From positions 496,001 to 560,000 of the forward strand of contig NZ_CP026604.1 of the NCBI RefSeq assembly GCF_003063625.1: a stretch of 64,000 nt of DNA. The letters are read 5' to 3'. Positions 9,151 through 18,012 of the stretch are shown here, piece after piece. The translations under genes were made by a program, and so were the position numbers. The first letter of the stretch is position 1, and each line of letters starts with the position of its first letter. The notes beneath the pieces are model-generated. The model worked only from the letters and a program-made list of their open reading frames with translations, did not search any database and had not been told where the DNA came from. The DNA comes from Saccharobesus litoralis. GTDB taxonomy: Bacteria > Pseudomonadota > Gammaproteobacteria > Enterobacterales > Alteromonadaceae.

Positions 9151-11055
9151 ATGAAATTAAATAAAACCCTATGCGCGCTGCCCTTACTATCAACGCTCGC
9201 GTTACAAGGATGTCTTATCGAAGACTCTGAGCAAAATGCGCTAACGACTACTGTCAATTTAACGTTATCAACGTTGGCGGTAGAAAATCAGCACTTGTAT
9301 GAACCAAATGATGAGCTGCAAGTTAATTATCGACTACACGCAGATAACTTACCTAACCCCCACAATGTCACGGTCGATTTTTACCTAGTGCATAATGAGC
9401 CAGAAGATGATAGCGAAGAAAATACCGAAGAATCTGAAGTTGAAGGCGACCACCTATTAGGTTCAGTAATACACGAAGCCATAGAAACGGGCGAGTTTGG
9501 CTATCACGCTGAGTTTACCATTCCGCGTGATTTACAACACGAAGGCCATTATTGGATTATGGCGGTCGTTGATCCGCAAGATGAAATTGTTGAAAGTAAC
9601 GAACAAGATAACCACCCACACCCTGAAAACGAAGATCACGTTGCCGGCGAATTCCCATACGCTGAAATTGAAGTACAACTGCACCCTGGTCACGAATTCA
9701 AACTCACTAATATTGTGTTAGACGGTGATTCGGTCATATTGGACACGCCTGATCACCATGAAGGCACAGGGGATTTGCATTCAGATATTATTGGTCACAT
9801 TGATGCCATTTATCATGGTACCAATACAGCTAAAGCCCGTTTTGAAGCAGAAATTTTAATTGACGGTGGCTTTCAACCATTAAAACTTTGGCATGCAGAT
9901 AGTAAAACCTATACCGACAGCCAAGAAATTGAATTTACCTACAATGGCGAAGATCACTTTTTTGGATTTGACCTGTTTATTTCCGACGAGCAACGGGCCG
10001 CGCTTTATGCTAATTATGACGCTGACGCCTACAATAATGTGCTCATTCGTTACGATATCACCGACATTACCGAATCCGATGATGTTGAGCATGATTTAAA
10101 TAACAGTGTTGTCATGAGCTACCCGCTTTACTTTTTTGAAGGTGAAAATACAGCTCAAATCAGTAGCAGCGCGCAAGTGACAGCCGCTGGCGTAACGTCA
10201 AATAGCCAAGAATATTCTTTATCTGGCGGTTTTGACAAAACCTATGGTGATAAAAAGAAAATCGCAACCTCGATGGACTTAGGAGGCTTACTTAAACTAG
10301 ACAAAGAAAATCAAGGTGCTATTGCTGACGCGGGCGGTTCATTCAATGTGTATGTATTCAATAAAAAAGCGACACTTTTTCGAGTTGGCTTTAACGCGCA
10401 AGCCTTTACCGATGTCGCCGGTACTGGCGATGGCACGGGTTGGGGTTCAGAGCTAGTTCTATTTGGCTCAAAAATTATTGATGAATCTCACTATAAAACC
10501 GAGTTTATCAAAACTTGGAACAAAGAATGGGAAGAAGAACGCCAAATTGTTAGCTCGAGCTTTTTTGTTGGACCGATTCCCGTGGGTGTACGAGCTGGTG
10601 TAACAGGCGGTTTAGGTTTTGAATTTACCTTAAGGTTCGACGGGAAACTGCATGCCGAAGGTGATGTTGTCAGCAGTTATTTTGATATTTGGGCCAAAGG
10701 TGGCGTAGAAGCAGGCGTAGCGTCAGCAGGGATCACGGCTCAATTCAGAATTTTCGATGAATTACTGCGCTTAGACAGTGCTGCCGATTTAACCATCATT
10801 GGCCAAAATGGTGTCGATCCTAAAATTACTTACGAATTTGATCTCACCAACAAATTGGATGTGATCAAAGGTGACTTTGGACTATTTGCCGAAGTGCGCA
10901 GCGTTAAATGGTGTAAAAAGAAAAAATGGGGTATCAAAATTAAGTACCCTTGTGGCATCAAAAAAGACAATTATTACTACTGGTTCTATCGCACTAAAGG
11001 CTTATATAGCAAGAGCTGGACTATTTTCGCCAAAGACGGAGAAATTAACCTTTAG
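9151..11055 (+). CDS. Large surface or periplasmic lipoprotein with CARDB-like N-terminal domain, function unknown
   Basis: 634 residues with a clear lipoprotein signal, lipobox LQGC at residue about 21. Residues 30-165 look like a CARDB-type beta-sandwich, ending with AVVDPQDEIVESNEQDNH, a typical CARDB closing strand. The first half is acidic and His-rich (many D, E, H runs). Residues about 350-560 are glycine-rich alternating strands with no match I recognise, and the C-terminus has a Lys/Cys-rich patch (WCKKKKWG, YPCG). The gene is flanked on both sides by inverted copies of repeat family 2 and ends in its own terminator, so it is transcriptionally isolated. No function is assigned. Confidence 0.7.
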   Translation: MKLNKTLCALPLLSTLALQGCLIEDSEQNALTTTVNLTLSTLAVENQHLYEPNDELQVNYRLHADNLPNPHNVTVDFYLVHNEPEDDSEENTEESEVEGDHLLGSVIHEAIETGEFGYHAEFTIPRDLQHEGHYWIMAVVDPQDEIVESNEQDNHPHPENEDHVAGEFPYAEIEVQLHPGHEFKLTNIVLDGDSVILDTPDHHEGTGDLHSDIIGHIDAIYHGTNTAKARFEAEILIDGGFQPLKLWHADSKTYTDSQEIEFTYNGEDHFFGFDLFISDEQRAALYANYDADAYNNVLIRYDITDITESDDVEHDLNNSVVMSYPLYFFEGENTAQISSSAQVTAAGVTSNSQEYSLSGGFDKTYGDKKKIATSMDLGGLLKLDKENQGAIADAGGSFNVYVFNKKATLFRVGFNAQAFTDVAGTGDGTGWGSELVLFGSKIIDESHYKTEFIKTWNKEWEEERQIVSSSFFVGPIPVGVRAGVTGGLGFEFTLRFDGKLHAEGDVVSSYFDIWAKGGVEAGVASAGITAQFRIFDELLRLDSAADLTIIGQNGVDPKITYEFDLTNKLDVIKGDFGLFAEVRSVKWCKKKKWGIKIKYPCGIKKDNYYYWFYRTKGLYSKSWTIFAKDGEINL

Positions 11056-11101
11056 GTTAATTACCATATTAGTTGTGTTCACTTGCTGAATTTGACATAC
11101 C

Positions 11102-11127
11102 AAAAGAGCGACTTGAGTCGCTCTTTT
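11102..11127 (+). terminator. Rho-independent terminator after the 634-aa lipoprotein gene
   Basis: AAAAGAGCGACT and AGTCGCTCTTTT form a 12-bp perfect stem with a 2-nt centre (in practice a 4-6 nt loop), followed by further T residues. Confidence 0.9.
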
Positions 11128-11179
11128 TATTTTTAGTACCTATTCAACTTGTTTGTAAATTGAGGGATTTTTCTACAAT

Positions 11180-11390
11180 AGGTATAAAAATTACCGTCAT
11201 ACCTGAGAAATCAGGTATCCAGCGCCTTTGTTAAAGTAAACTTAGCCCGCATTTATAACACAACGTCACTAGATTACCGTATTCACAGGTTTCTTGTTCC
11301 AGACGAAACCTAAGTACCTACTTCCTGTAGGCACGGCAAAGACGAGGGTAAATAGCAAAACTATGGTTTGTAAAACCAACTACGCTGAAT
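11180..11390 (+). repeat. Intergenic repeat family 2, copy C
   Basis: Starts GGTATAAAAATTACCGTC and ends near TACGCTGAATA; it is the inverted partner of copy B. The core at about 11297-11335 (GGTTTCTTGTTCCAGACG followed by AAACCTAAGTACCTAC) is shared with the MITE-like family. The IS1634-type element begins 6 bp after its end. Confidence 0.7.
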
Positions 11391-11396
11391 AATTAC

Positions 11397-13343
11397 CCCA
11401 TCTTCCGTACTTTAATCTCAAATGTTGAAAATTTAGCAAGTCACTTTATTGTGCGAAATAGATCACAAGCATTGAAGTAAAAGATCACCCTTATTCACGC
11501 TACAGATCACACAGTATTTCAAACAGCTTCGCTAAGATAACAATATCCTTGTCATTATATTTATCAGATCCATTAATGCCCCAAATCAAACAAGTCTCTA
11601 TTCAATCTATGGATCACCTTGGTTTAGTCGCTGCGTTATTGAAAAAGTACAAAATTGCACAGCGAATTGACCTGATGCTGCCGATTAAATTGGATAAACG
11701 AACCAAGTCTACGTATGGGCAGCGGATCTGCGCGCTAATCCTGAATGGTCTTGGGTTCACCAATGCGACTTTGTATATGACCCCAGACTTTTTTAAAGAC
11801 AAACCGATAGAGGCATTGATAGCGCCAGGGCTTTGTGCCGATGATATGAATGAGGATGCGCTGGGTCGATGTCTTGATAAACTGAATCAACACGGGACGA
11901 CACGTTTATTTAGTCAGTTAGCTTTTGAAATTATTCAAGAGCATGGCTTATTAAGCACCAGCCATCATTTAGATAGCACCAGCTTAGCCTTATTCGGTGA
12001 ATACAATGGTGATTGGAAGCATGCCCCAATACCTAAACAAGGGTATTCCAAAGACCATCGCCCCGACTTGAAACAAGTGGTTGTTAATCTCATTACCAAC
12101 GGCCCAGCAGGACTTCCGATTTATTATGAAAGTTATGACGGTAATGCAGCAGACAAAACGATATTTCATGACAGCATTGCTTATATGCGTAACTTCATTG
12201 AAGAACTCAATAATAGCGAAGACATGTTATGGGTAGCTGATTCAGCGCTGTACAACACGAATAAGCTTCAAAATGCCAACGTGAATTGGCTGACACGCGT
12301 GCCAGCCACCTTAAACATAGTTAAGCAAAATAGTGCGAAAAGCGATGATGCTTTTGAATGGTGCGAATTAGATAACGGTTATCGTTACGCCAAAATTAAC
12401 GATGAAGACAAAGACAGCCCGAATGAAAACTGGGTGCTATACAGCTCTGAGCAAGGTAAAGCTCGCCAACTGAAAACATTGGAAAAGAAAATCGATAACG
12501 CACATCAAGCATTAACTCGCGCATTGAAAAAAGTATCAGGGACATTGTATGCGTGTGAGCATGACGCGAGACAGGCACTTAAAAATACCGCTAAAAAAGC
12601 GAAGTATCACCAAGTTGTTGAACGCGAAATAGAGGCTCAATGGGGATACGAAAAACGAGGAAGACCGAAGCCAGAAGATAAAAAACTCAAAGGTTACCGG
12701 GTCATAGCAGACATTGTAGAAAACGCAGAAGCCATAGCCCAAGCGAAGCACCCACTTGGTCGATTCGTCTTAGCCACAAATAAAACGAGTTTAACACCCG
12801 CGCAAATGCTTAAGGAATACAAGCAACAATCTCAAGTTGAAAATGGTTTCAGGTTCATGAAAGACAAATCCTTTCAAAGCAATCGCATTTACCTGCAAAA
12901 CCCACAACGGATAGACGCATTACTGATGGTCATGAGTTTATCGTTGCTGGTTTACAACTTAGGTCAATACGAATTGAGAGCGAGATTAACAAAAGAAGAC
13001 GAAACCTTGCCCAATCAGTTAGGGCACCCCACGCAATCGCCTACATTACGCTGGGTCTTTCAAATGCTGCGAGGGATAAGTTATGTTGATTTAGGAACAC
13101 AAGGCATTGGGGTCGCGAATATCAGTGAAAGAGAAGAGAAAATCATTCGCTTATTTGGCAAAGAAGCTTTAGATATATATCAACTGAGCTAGCCATCACT
13201 TGAAGAAAAATACACTGCTATGCGGTGGCATTTGTCGTGCGCGTAAAACAGGATAAGCTTATCGAACAAACAGATCTACTTAAAAATTTAGGGCCGCAAC
13301 CACACAAAATATCCTGTATCTATAATTAAGTGCGGAAGATCGG
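11397..13343 (+). mobile_element. IS1634-family insertion sequence, about 1947 bp, apparently complete
   Basis: The left end CCCATCTTCCGTACTT and the complement of the right end, CCGATCTTCCGCACTT, form a terminal inverted repeat of 16 bp with two mismatches. AATTAC occurs directly outside both ends (11391-11396 and 13344-13349) as a 6-bp target duplication, which fits the 5-6 bp usual for IS1634. One intact transposase gene lies within. The intact duplication and reading frame suggest a fairly recent insertion. Confidence 0.88.
11576..13192 (+). CDS. IS1634-family DDE transposase
   Basis: 538 residues from the ATG at 11576; a TTG at 11549 would add nine residues that the family lacks. The N-terminus has IQSMDHLGLVAAL, typical of IS1634. 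The catalytic triad is visible: D133 in HHLDSTS, D222 in WVADSALYN, and E422 in YKQQSQVENGFRFMK, which is the IS4-type Y-x2-R-x3-E-x6-K signature with Gln in place of Arg. Length is normal and nothing is broken. A Lys-rich predicted coiled coil lies at about residues 290-350. It moves the element by cut and paste. Confidence 0.93.
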   Translation: MPQIKQVSIQSMDHLGLVAALLKKYKIAQRIDLMLPIKLDKRTKSTYGQRICALILNGLGFTNATLYMTPDFFKDKPIEALIAPGLCADDMNEDALGRCLDKLNQHGTTRLFSQLAFEIIQEHGLLSTSHHLDSTSLALFGEYNGDWKHAPIPKQGYSKDHRPDLKQVVVNLITNGPAGLPIYYESYDGNAADKTIFHDSIAYMRNFIEELNNSEDMLWVADSALYNTNKLQNANVNWLTRVPATLNIVKQNSAKSDDAFEWCELDNGYRYAKINDEDKDSPNENWVLYSSEQGKARQLKTLEKKIDNAHQALTRALKKVSGTLYACEHDARQALKNTAKKAKYHQVVEREIEAQWGYEKRGRPKPEDKKLKGYRVIADIVENAEAIAQAKHPLGRFVLATNKTSLTPAQMLKEYKQQSQVENGFRFMKDKSFQSNRIYLQNPQRIDALLMVMSLSLLVYNLGQYELRARLTKEDETLPNQLGHPTQSPTLRWVFQMLRGISYVDLGTQGIGVANISEREEKIIRLFGKEALDIYQLS

Positions 13344-13373
13344 AATTACTATTTTTCGCGCGGAATATTCGAA

Positions 13374-14678
13374 CTAACAATGCTCGACTAATTCAGACAC
13401 CACACTATGCAATTTAGCCGCCTTGACTGTTTTGCTAGCTTGATTCGTAGCATGCTCTGATTCCATAGATAAAGAATCAATCAATTCACCAACGACTAAA
13501 TCGACATCGCCTTTTTTCGGGTACTTTTTATCATATGGCCACGCTTGATACGTGCCAGATAAACCAACGGGCACAATAGGCGCTGCAGTTTTTTCATGAA
13601 TTAGCACTACACCTGATTTAAATTCATTTATTTGCCCCGTACGTGTACGGGTACCTTCTGGGAAAATAACAACGGCATGCCCTTCATTTAACAGCTTAAT
13701 GGCTTGTAATATAGCCGCCCTGCCCCCTCGCTGTCGATCAACTGGATAAGCGCCCATATAACGAATAATACGGGCAAATAAAGGGGAACGAAAGTGCTCT
13801 TTTTTCGCTAGGTATTTAGGGCGACGGCGAGTATATCGCCCCAATAAAGGATACAGCATATATTGATCAAGATGACTGGCATGGTTGGCAATAATAATAC
13901 AGCCCTTTTCTTTAGGTATATGATGCCAACCTTGAATAGACCGATAATAATGATTGAGAACCAGACTAAAAAAAGTCAATGTCCAATGCGTTTTCGGATG
14001 CTGCCAATAATGGATTGCCGCATTATTATTATGTGCCCACAGCCTTAACCTTTTACTTGGATTGATCACATGGGCAGAATCTGCCAATTCAAGCATAGGA
14101 ATATCTAGCGTTGAATTACCATAAACACTAATTGATTGATAACACTCTTGAGATTTCGCTATAAAATCGCGTAAACACTCAGCTTTACGTTGTTTATCCA
14201 CGTAATCCAGTATTAGTCCCGTTAGCTTGCCATTTTTCACTTGTAGCTCAGTCGCATAACAAGCCTTTGCGGACACCAGTGTTGCCAATGCTTGTACAAC
14301 AGGGTTCCATGAAGCCGAAATAATAATAACATCCGTGTTATTCGCTTTGTGCTCTCGCAGTAAAGTATCAGCCTGCGGATACAAATTTCGCCATAAAAAA
14401 GGCAATACCTTGTCTTGCAATATGGCTAGCAACTTGTCTTGTTGCATACCTCGATAGCGCGAATATAAAAACTGATTAAATTTAGCTGGGTTAAGTTGGT
14501 ACAACAAGAAAAAGACAGGGATCTGAATTAAAAATAACACCCGCCATAATATCCCACGAACCCAACCATAATAGTGAATTTTAAACAGATAAAGTTGTTG
14601 TAATGAATTGCTAGAAACCAGCGTACCGTCAAAATCGAAGCAAACTAATTTTTTATTTTGTATTAGCGCATGACTCAT
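13374..14678 (-). CDS. HAD-IB phosphatase fused to PlsC-type acyltransferase
   Basis: 434 residues in two domains. Residues 1-215 are a HAD-IB hydrolase: CFDFDGTLV holds the DxD nucleophile pair (D15, D17), IIISASWNPVV gives motif II and YGNSTLDIPML motif IV. Residues about 245-434 are a 1-acylglycerol-3-phosphate acyltransferase domain with NHASHLD (HX4D), PVDRQRGGR, FPEGTRTRTG and APIVPVGL. Stand-alone PlsC makes phosphatidic acid; fused HAD-PlsC proteins are known in many proteobacteria and may act in phospholipid remodelling. A hydrophobic segment at residues 40-62 may anchor it to the inner membrane. The right end of the IS lies 30 bp downstream of its stop. Confidence 0.88.
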   Translation of the reverse strand: MSHALIQNKKLVCFDFDGTLVSSNSLQQLYLFKIHYYGWVRGILWRVLFLIQIPVFFLLYQLNPAKFNQFLYSRYRGMQQDKLLAILQDKVLPFLWRNLYPQADTLLREHKANNTDVIIISASWNPVVQALATLVSAKACYATELQVKNGKLTGLILDYVDKQRKAECLRDFIAKSQECYQSISVYGNSTLDIPMLELADSAHVINPSKRLRLWAHNNNAAIHYWQHPKTHWTLTFFSLVLNHYYRSIQGWHHIPKEKGCIIIANHASHLDQYMLYPLLGRYTRRRPKYLAKKEHFRSPLFARIIRYMGAYPVDRQRGGRAAILQAIKLLNEGHAVVIFPEGTRTRTGQINEFKSGVVLIHEKTAAPIVPVGLSGTYQAWPYDKKYPKKGDVDLVVGELIDSLSMESEHATNQASKTVKAAKLHSVVSELVEHC

Positions 14679-14892
14679 TTGTTTCTTATCCCTACTGAAG
14701 TTTAAGAAACCGCTTAACTCGACACGTTATGTAATTGATTACGTCCAAACGGCTTAACAAGTTAATAAATTAAATCCCCTTATGAATCTAACTTTTTAGA
14801 ATAAACTCAGTCAAGTTAAACCATTCGCAACGATTTGCATTTTAAAGCCAGTGTGGGAGAATCCACGCCAATTTAGCTCCCTACTGATCTGT

Positions 14893-15780
14893 ATGACGCA
14901 ACCAGACTTTTTAATTCCCAAATCCAACGAATGTGAAAGGCTATTTCACGGGCGTGGTCACTTTTACCCTGATTTAGAGCATATTTGTATCGATTGGTTT
15001 GCGCCGGTTGTGCTCATTACCTTGTATAAACCAGTCGAACAAGTTTGGCTAAATACATTAGTCAGTCATATTCAAAGTCGTGTACATCAGTGCCAATCCA
15101 TTCAAGTGCAACATCGCTATCAAAAAATGGCTCCGGTCGACGTCATGTGGGGAGACAAAATTGATAGCCTAACTGCCACTGAACATGGTTTAAATTACAA
15201 AATTAACCTAGCTAACAACCAAAACCATGGTTTGTTCTTAGATATGGCGAATGGCCGAAAATGGGTCATAGAAAACGCTAAAAATCGCCGTGTAGTTAAT
15301 CTGTTTAGCTATACTTGCGCATTCTCGATGGCCGCTCATGCTGGGCAAGCTGATGCGATTATGAACCTTGATATGGCGAAGGCGGCATTATCGGTAGGTC
15401 GGGAAAACCACAAGCTCAATAAGCAAGCGCTCGATCATGTTAAGTTTGCCGGCGTGGATTTATTTAAATCTTGGGGCAAGCTGCGTCGCGAAGCAAAATT
15501 TGATTTACTCATTTGCGATCCGCCGTCATTTCAAAAAGGCAGTGTAAATATTGAGCGTGACTATAAAAAAATTATTCGTCGTATACCCGAGTTCATGCAA
15601 CAAGGTCAAAGCTTATTAATGTTATGCTTAAATTCACCTGACTTATCCGTTGAATGGCTTAAACAACAAGTCGACGAGTTTTGCCCTGAGTGCGAATTTC
15701 AGCAACAATTAGCTAACCCCAACGTATTTAAAGAGGCAAACCCAGATAAAGGGTTAAAAGTACTCATTTATCGCTACTAG
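14893..15780 (+). CDS. Class I SAM-dependent methyltransferase, RlmI/RlmK-like
   Basis: About 295 residues. GLFLDMANGRKWV is followed by VVNLFSYTCAFSMAAHAG (SAM-binding motif I region), and the catalytic-type motif FDLLICDPPSFQKGS sits near residue 200. This set is typical of 23S rRNA methyltransferases related to RlmI and to the C-terminal half of RlmKL (COG1092). It lacks the N-terminal PUA domain of RlmI, so the target is uncertain. I prefer ATG 14893; a GTG at 14851 adds 14 residues and has no ribosome site either. The next gene starts 19 bp after its stop. Confidence 0.8.
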   Translation: MTQPDFLIPKSNECERLFHGRGHFYPDLEHICIDWFAPVVLITLYKPVEQVWLNTLVSHIQSRVHQCQSIQVQHRYQKMAPVDVMWGDKIDSLTATEHGLNYKINLANNQNHGLFLDMANGRKWVIENAKNRRVVNLFSYTCAFSMAAHAGQADAIMNLDMAKAALSVGRENHKLNKQALDHVKFAGVDLFKSWGKLRREAKFDLLICDPPSFQKGSVNIERDYKKIIRRIPEFMQQGQSLLMLCLNSPDLSVEWLKQQVDEFCPECEFQQQLANPNVFKEANPDKGLKVLIYRY

Positions 15781-15799
15781 TTTTGCTGAGGAATCCAGA

Positions 15800-16792
15800 A
15801 TGACAATCCGCTTTGCCACTATAGGCTCCAACTTTATTACTGATCAGTTTATCGATGCCGTTAAGCAACTCGACAATGCCACAGTGCACGCGGTTTATTC
15901 CCGTACTCAAGCGTCAGCAACAACATTTGCGGCTAAACATAATGTCGAGCATACCTTTACGGATTTAACCCAATTAGCACAAGCTAGTGACATTGATGCC
16001 GTTTATATTGCTTCACCTAATTCTTGCCATGCCCAGCAAGCCATCTTTTTAATGCAAGCAGGCAAACACGTTTTATGTGAAAAGCCATTAGCCGCTAATC
16101 AGCAACAAGTCGCCGACATGATCGCTTGTGCAAAAGCCAACAATGTCACCTTTATGGAAGCATTGTTGACCACCCACATGCCGAACTATCAAGCCATAAA
16201 GGCTATTTTACCGTCACTCGGGCCAGTGCATAGATACAGTTTTAATTATTGCCAATACTCGTCACGCTACGATAAATATAAAGCTGGTGAAAACCCCAAT
16301 ACCTTTAACCCTGAGTATGCCAATGGCTCATTAATGGATATGGGAATTTATACCCTTTATCCAGCAATTGAATTATTTGGTAAACCCGATGCTATCCAAG
16401 CAACTGGCATCAAGCTCGATTCAGGTGTTGACGGTTGTGGCGATATTTTACTTACCTATCACGACCAACAAATTATTGCCCATTGCGCACACTCGAAAAT
16501 AAATCATTCCGCCTTTATTAACGAGATCCAATGCGAATCGGCGACTATTCAAATTCAACACCCTTCACAGTTACAGCAAGTCGTTGTTAAATACAAAAAT
16601 GGCCAACAACAAGACATCACCCAGCCACAAAACAGCAATGTGTTGTTCTACGAAGTACAACATTTCGTTGAACTGTTAGAAAAAGGGGTTAAAGAATCTC
16701 CGGTTAATCACTGGCAATTATCGTTGGATGTCATGCAAGTATTAGATGAAGCGCGTAAACAAATCGGTATTCGCTATCCCAGTGATAAATAG
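15800..16792 (+). CDS. Gfo/Idh/MocA family oxidoreductase
   Basis: 330 residues. The N-terminal half is a Rossmann fold beginning IRFATIGSNFITDQFIDAV, with DAVYIASPNSCHAQQ and the family motif CEKPLAAN near residue 98. The C-terminal alpha/beta domain includes GSLMDMGIYTLYPAIELFG, which is the usual active-site helix with a Gly/Asp and Tyr pair. These NAD(P)-dependent enzymes oxidise or reduce sugars and related polyols. GAGGAATCC before the ATG is a good ribosome site. It may share a transcript with the methyltransferase. The substrate is unknown. Confidence 0.85.
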   Translation: MTIRFATIGSNFITDQFIDAVKQLDNATVHAVYSRTQASATTFAAKHNVEHTFTDLTQLAQASDIDAVYIASPNSCHAQQAIFLMQAGKHVLCEKPLAANQQQVADMIACAKANNVTFMEALLTTHMPNYQAIKAILPSLGPVHRYSFNYCQYSSRYDKYKAGENPNTFNPEYANGSLMDMGIYTLYPAIELFGKPDAIQATGIKLDSGVDGCGDILLTYHDQQIIAHCAHSKINHSAFINEIQCESATIQIQHPSQLQQVVVKYKNGQQQDITQPQNSNVLFYEVQHFVELLEKGVKESPVNHWQLSLDVMQVLDEARKQIGIRYPSDK

Positions 16793-16807
16793 GTTTAAGA
16801 CTCGTAA

Positions 16808-17098
16808 ATGAAATGCTTTTGTTGTGATGGACGATTCGAAAACAAGGAAATGGTGCATTTAGATACCAAAAACTATTGTCGTCCTTGTGCTATCGGGCTA
16901 TTCGGTGACCTTGCTAAAAAGGCACCGCCAATTCCTGATGAAACAAATCTAAAAAGGTTTGAATCACATACAAAAGTCTTTTTCGCGTTAATTTCAGGCT
17001 TTTGGTTTTTCATATTTCTGTACGACTTAGTCACCGGAGTTTCGGCTAAAATCCGAACAAAATATAGCTCAGGTAAAGGCAAAAACGAGAGTCGTTAA
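16808..17098 (+). CDS. Small zinc-ribbon membrane protein, hypothetical
   Basis: 96 residues. Two CxxC pairs (CFCC at residues 3-6 and CRPC at about 26-29) suggest a small zinc ribbon, followed by one membrane span (FFALISGFWFFIFLYDLV, about residues 58-75) and a basic tail. It starts 15 bp after the oxidoreductase, same strand. I recognise no family. Codon use and position support a real gene, but there is no strong ribosome site. Confidence 0.55.
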   Translation: MKCFCCDGRFENKEMVHLDTKNYCRPCAIGLFGDLAKKAPPIPDETNLKRFESHTKVFFALISGFWFFIFLYDLVTGVSAKIRTKYSSGKGKNESR

Positions 17099-17185
17099 TC
17101 GCTTAAAGTCGTTGTTTACTCTATTAAAACAACTAAACTTAGCTATAATTCAATTACTTAAGATAACTCTTCTGCTCACCTAACT

Positions 17186-17914
17186 ATGCGTATACCTCGT
17201 ATTTACCACCCTAACCTGTTTGAAACTAATCAAACTATAACTCTATCGGATGATGCTGCTAATCATGTTGGCCGCGTATTACGAATGAAACCACAACAAC
17301 AAATTGTATTGTTTAATGGTGACGGCTGTGATTACGAATGTACATTAACTGAAGTGTCTCGCAAAAAAGTACTAGCGCATGTCGACGCTAGCAAACCGCT
17401 GAGTAACGAATCGCCGCTCGCTATTCATTTGGGTCAGGTGATTTCCAGAGGCGATCGCATGGAATTCACTATTCAAAAATCAGTTGAGCTTGGGGTTTCT
17501 GAAATTACCCCCTTGTATAGCGAACGATGTGGTGTAAAGCTAAATGCAGAGCGCTTGGCTAAAAAAGTAGAACAATGGCAAAAAGTGGTTATCTCCGCTT
17601 GCGAACAGTCCGGCCGCGCTAAAGTTCCCACAGTGAATCCGGTGATTGAGTTGGATGAATGGCTGGCTAAACCCTTTAGTGGTACCCGCGTTAATTTACA
17701 TCCGTATGCTAATCAAACCATGAATCAACTCGACATATTTGATGGTGCGGCCCAACTGTTAATTGGCCCTGAAGGTGGATTGTCAGATGAAGAGATTAGC
17801 GCCGCAGATGCCGCTGGGTTTAAAAATGTATTGATGGGGCCACGCATTTTACGCACCGAAACTGCCGCCCTTGCAGCCTTGAGTATGCTGCAATGTTTAT
17901 ACGGTGATCTTTAA
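17186..17914 (+). CDS. rsmE: 16S rRNA (uracil-1498-N3)-methyltransferase RsmE
   Basis: 242 residues, a normal RsmE length. An N-terminal PUA-like domain begins MRIPRIYHPNLF and includes HVGRVLRMKPQQ. The C-terminal SPOUT knot has SVELGVSEITPLYSERC, CEQSGRAKVPTV, LLIGPEGGLSDEE and LGMGPRILRTETA-like (here LMGPRILRTETAA), the SAM-binding knot. The enzyme methylates U1498 of 16S rRNA in the assembled 30S subunit. It ends in a clear terminator. Confidence 0.95.
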   Translation: MRIPRIYHPNLFETNQTITLSDDAANHVGRVLRMKPQQQIVLFNGDGCDYECTLTEVSRKKVLAHVDASKPLSNESPLAIHLGQVISRGDRMEFTIQKSVELGVSEITPLYSERCGVKLNAERLAKKVEQWQKVVISACEQSGRAKVPTVNPVIELDEWLAKPFSGTRVNLHPYANQTMNQLDIFDGAAQLLIGPEGGLSDEEISAADAAGFKNVLMGPRILRTETAALAALSMLQCLYGDL

Positions 17915-17951
17915 TCCTGTTAACCAACTAAATACCCAGTCGACAATATTA

Positions 17952-17987
17952 AAAAGCCGCCTTGTTAAACTCAATAAAGCGGCTTTT
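17952..17987 (+). terminator. Bidirectional terminator between rsmE and RND operon
   Basis: AAAAGCCGC and GCGGCTTTT form a 9-bp stem with an 18-nt loop. The A/T ends allow it to serve both rsmE (plus) and the convergent efflux permease (minus). Confidence 0.8.
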
Positions 17988-18012
17988 AATTAGAGCTTAG
18001 TGTGTTAGTAAG

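Noticed and set aside
8694-13349. Possible composite transposon made of repeats B and C plus the IS
   Set aside because: The repeats are not IS copies and no common target duplication flanks the whole block; the IS has its own duplication.
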